Source: Pseudocitrobacter cyperus
Lineage (GTDB): Bacteria > Pseudomonadota > Gammaproteobacteria > Enterobacterales > Enterobacteriaceae
DNA: 64,000 nucleotides
Assembly (NCBI RefSeq): GCF_039889165.1
Contig: NZ_JAYMYY010000003.1
Location: forward strand, 62,001-126,000
Direction: 5' to 3'
The notes beneath the pieces were generated by a model. The model did not search any database. It was given only the letters and a program-made list of their open reading frames with translations, and was not told the origin of the DNA. Both the position numbers and the translations under genes were made by a program. Shown piece after piece: positions 63,441 through 64,000 of this stretch (its first letter is position 1; every line of letters begins with the position of its first letter).

Positions 63441-64000
63441 ATGAATATTATGAAGAACGCTAACGAAATACATCGTCATCCGTGGACAGTAAAAGATACC
63501 ATATGGATGATGGGGGTATATGGCGCCACCGTCGGTGCTGGTACACTTTTTTTACCCATCGAAATCGGCACTCGTGGCCCACTCGTTTTTCTTCTGCTGC
63601 TGGTTTTAAGTTTTCCGCTTTCAATGATCCCGCACGTACTCATTTGTAGAGTATTCATGCGTGATACGCATACAGAAGACCGTTCCCTTCCTCTCTTTGG
63701 TTCTTTTTTTGGGCCTAAGGGGCGTCAGGCGATCAAGCTGTTTTTCTGTGTGGCGCATTATCCCGTCACGCTGGTCTATGCAGTATCGCTGGTGAATGCA
63801 TTGAGCCATTTTTTATCGGAACGCCTGCATCTGGGAGATATTAATCGTGGGGTGCTGACGATTACCGTCTTACTGCTTATGTATCTGGTGATAAGCAAAG
63901 GCCGTGATAAGGTCGTCAAAACAATGGGGGCGCTGGCAATGCCGTTTGCTATTGCCATCATTCTGATTGCCGTCACGCAAATACCGGCCTGGGATATATC
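63441..64000 (+). CDS. HAAAP-family amino acid/proton symporter (3' end outside window)
   Basis: The frame is open from ATG 63441 (or 63450) to the window end, giving at least 186 residues. HRHPWTVKDTIWMMGVYGATVGAGTLFLPIEIG is typical of SdaC/TdcC/YhaO-like hydroxy and aromatic amino acid permeases, with four to five helices visible. No strong ribosome site precedes either ATG. Substrate cannot be assigned; serine or threonine is a family-level guess. Confidence 0.85.
   Translation, partial: MNIMKNANEIHRHPWTVKDTIWMMGVYGATVGAGTLFLPIEIGTRGPLVFLLLLVLSFPLSMIPHVLICRVFMRDTHTEDRSLPLFGSFFGPKGRQAIKLFFCVAHYPVTLVYAVSLVNALSHFLSERLHLGDINRGVLTITVLLLMYLVISKGRDKVVKTMGALAMPFAIAIILIAVTQIPAWDI

Overview
The window is a chromosomal segment of a member of the Enterobacteriaceae close to the Escherichia/Citrobacter group. 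Gene order and protein sequences follow the E. coli K-12 stretch from ubiH to glyU/ygeR (opposite to the K-12 map direction), while several loci are absent from K-12 as I recall it: an RpiR regulator beside bglA, a UbiD-UbiX-YqgA-like operon beside xdhA, and an AlaE-like/LysR/hydrolase/MFS group beyond glyU. The species cannot be fixed from the sequence alone; Citrobacter is my best guess.

Region 1 (1-21.1 kb) is housekeeping: ubiquinone hydroxylases (ubiH partial, ubiI), the glycine cleavage operon gcvTHP with GcvA/PurR-like sites, ygfF, bglA with an RpiR-type regulator, yqfB, trhA (yqfA), ygfZ, sdhE-ygfX, fldB, the xerD-dsbC-recJ-prfB-lysS run (prfB carries the programmed +1 frameshift), and idi. 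An array of eleven palindromes at exactly 61-bp spacing separates lysS from idi and supplies the last codons and stop of idi.

Region 2 (21.2-53.7 kb) is a purine/selenium-hydroxylase supercluster: urate, guanine/hypoxanthine and xanthine permeases (uacT, ghxQ, xanQ), guanine deaminase, two molybdenum hydroxylases (xdhABC and ygfM-xdhD), a set of Fe-S/flavin oxidoreductases (uacF, ygfS, ygfK), amidohydrolases (ssnA, hyuA), cofactor maturation proteins (mocA, yqeB, yqeC), and a ureido/diaminopropionate/carbamoyl-phosphate branch (ygeW, ygeX, ygeY, yqeA). The sigma-54 activator ygeV sits in the middle. I find sigma-54 type -24/-12 elements before xdhA, ygeW and ygfK and a weaker one before uacT; TGTGA-N6-TCACA type sites lie upstream of ygeW and ygfK. 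The picture is anaerobic, nitrogen-scavenging purine breakdown: import, hydroxylation or reduction, ring opening, and recovery of ammonia, carbamoyl phosphate and ATP. A 44-codon membrane-protein ORF overlaps the end of uacT with a perfect ribosome binding site and is the best candidate for an undescribed gene.

Region 3 (53.8-57.7 kb) is a hydroxyarylic-acid decarboxylase-type operon (UbiD, UbiX, YqgA/DUF554) with a divergent LysR regulator. Region 4 (57.8-64 kb) holds the envelope lipoprotein actS (ygeR), tRNA-Gly(CCC) glyU with its promoter, an AlaE-like exporter, a LysR regulator divergent from a periplasmic alpha/beta hydrolase and an MFS exporter with a clear LysR box between them, and the start of an amino acid/proton symporter cut by the window end. 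No CRISPR array, prophage or intact insertion sequence is visible.
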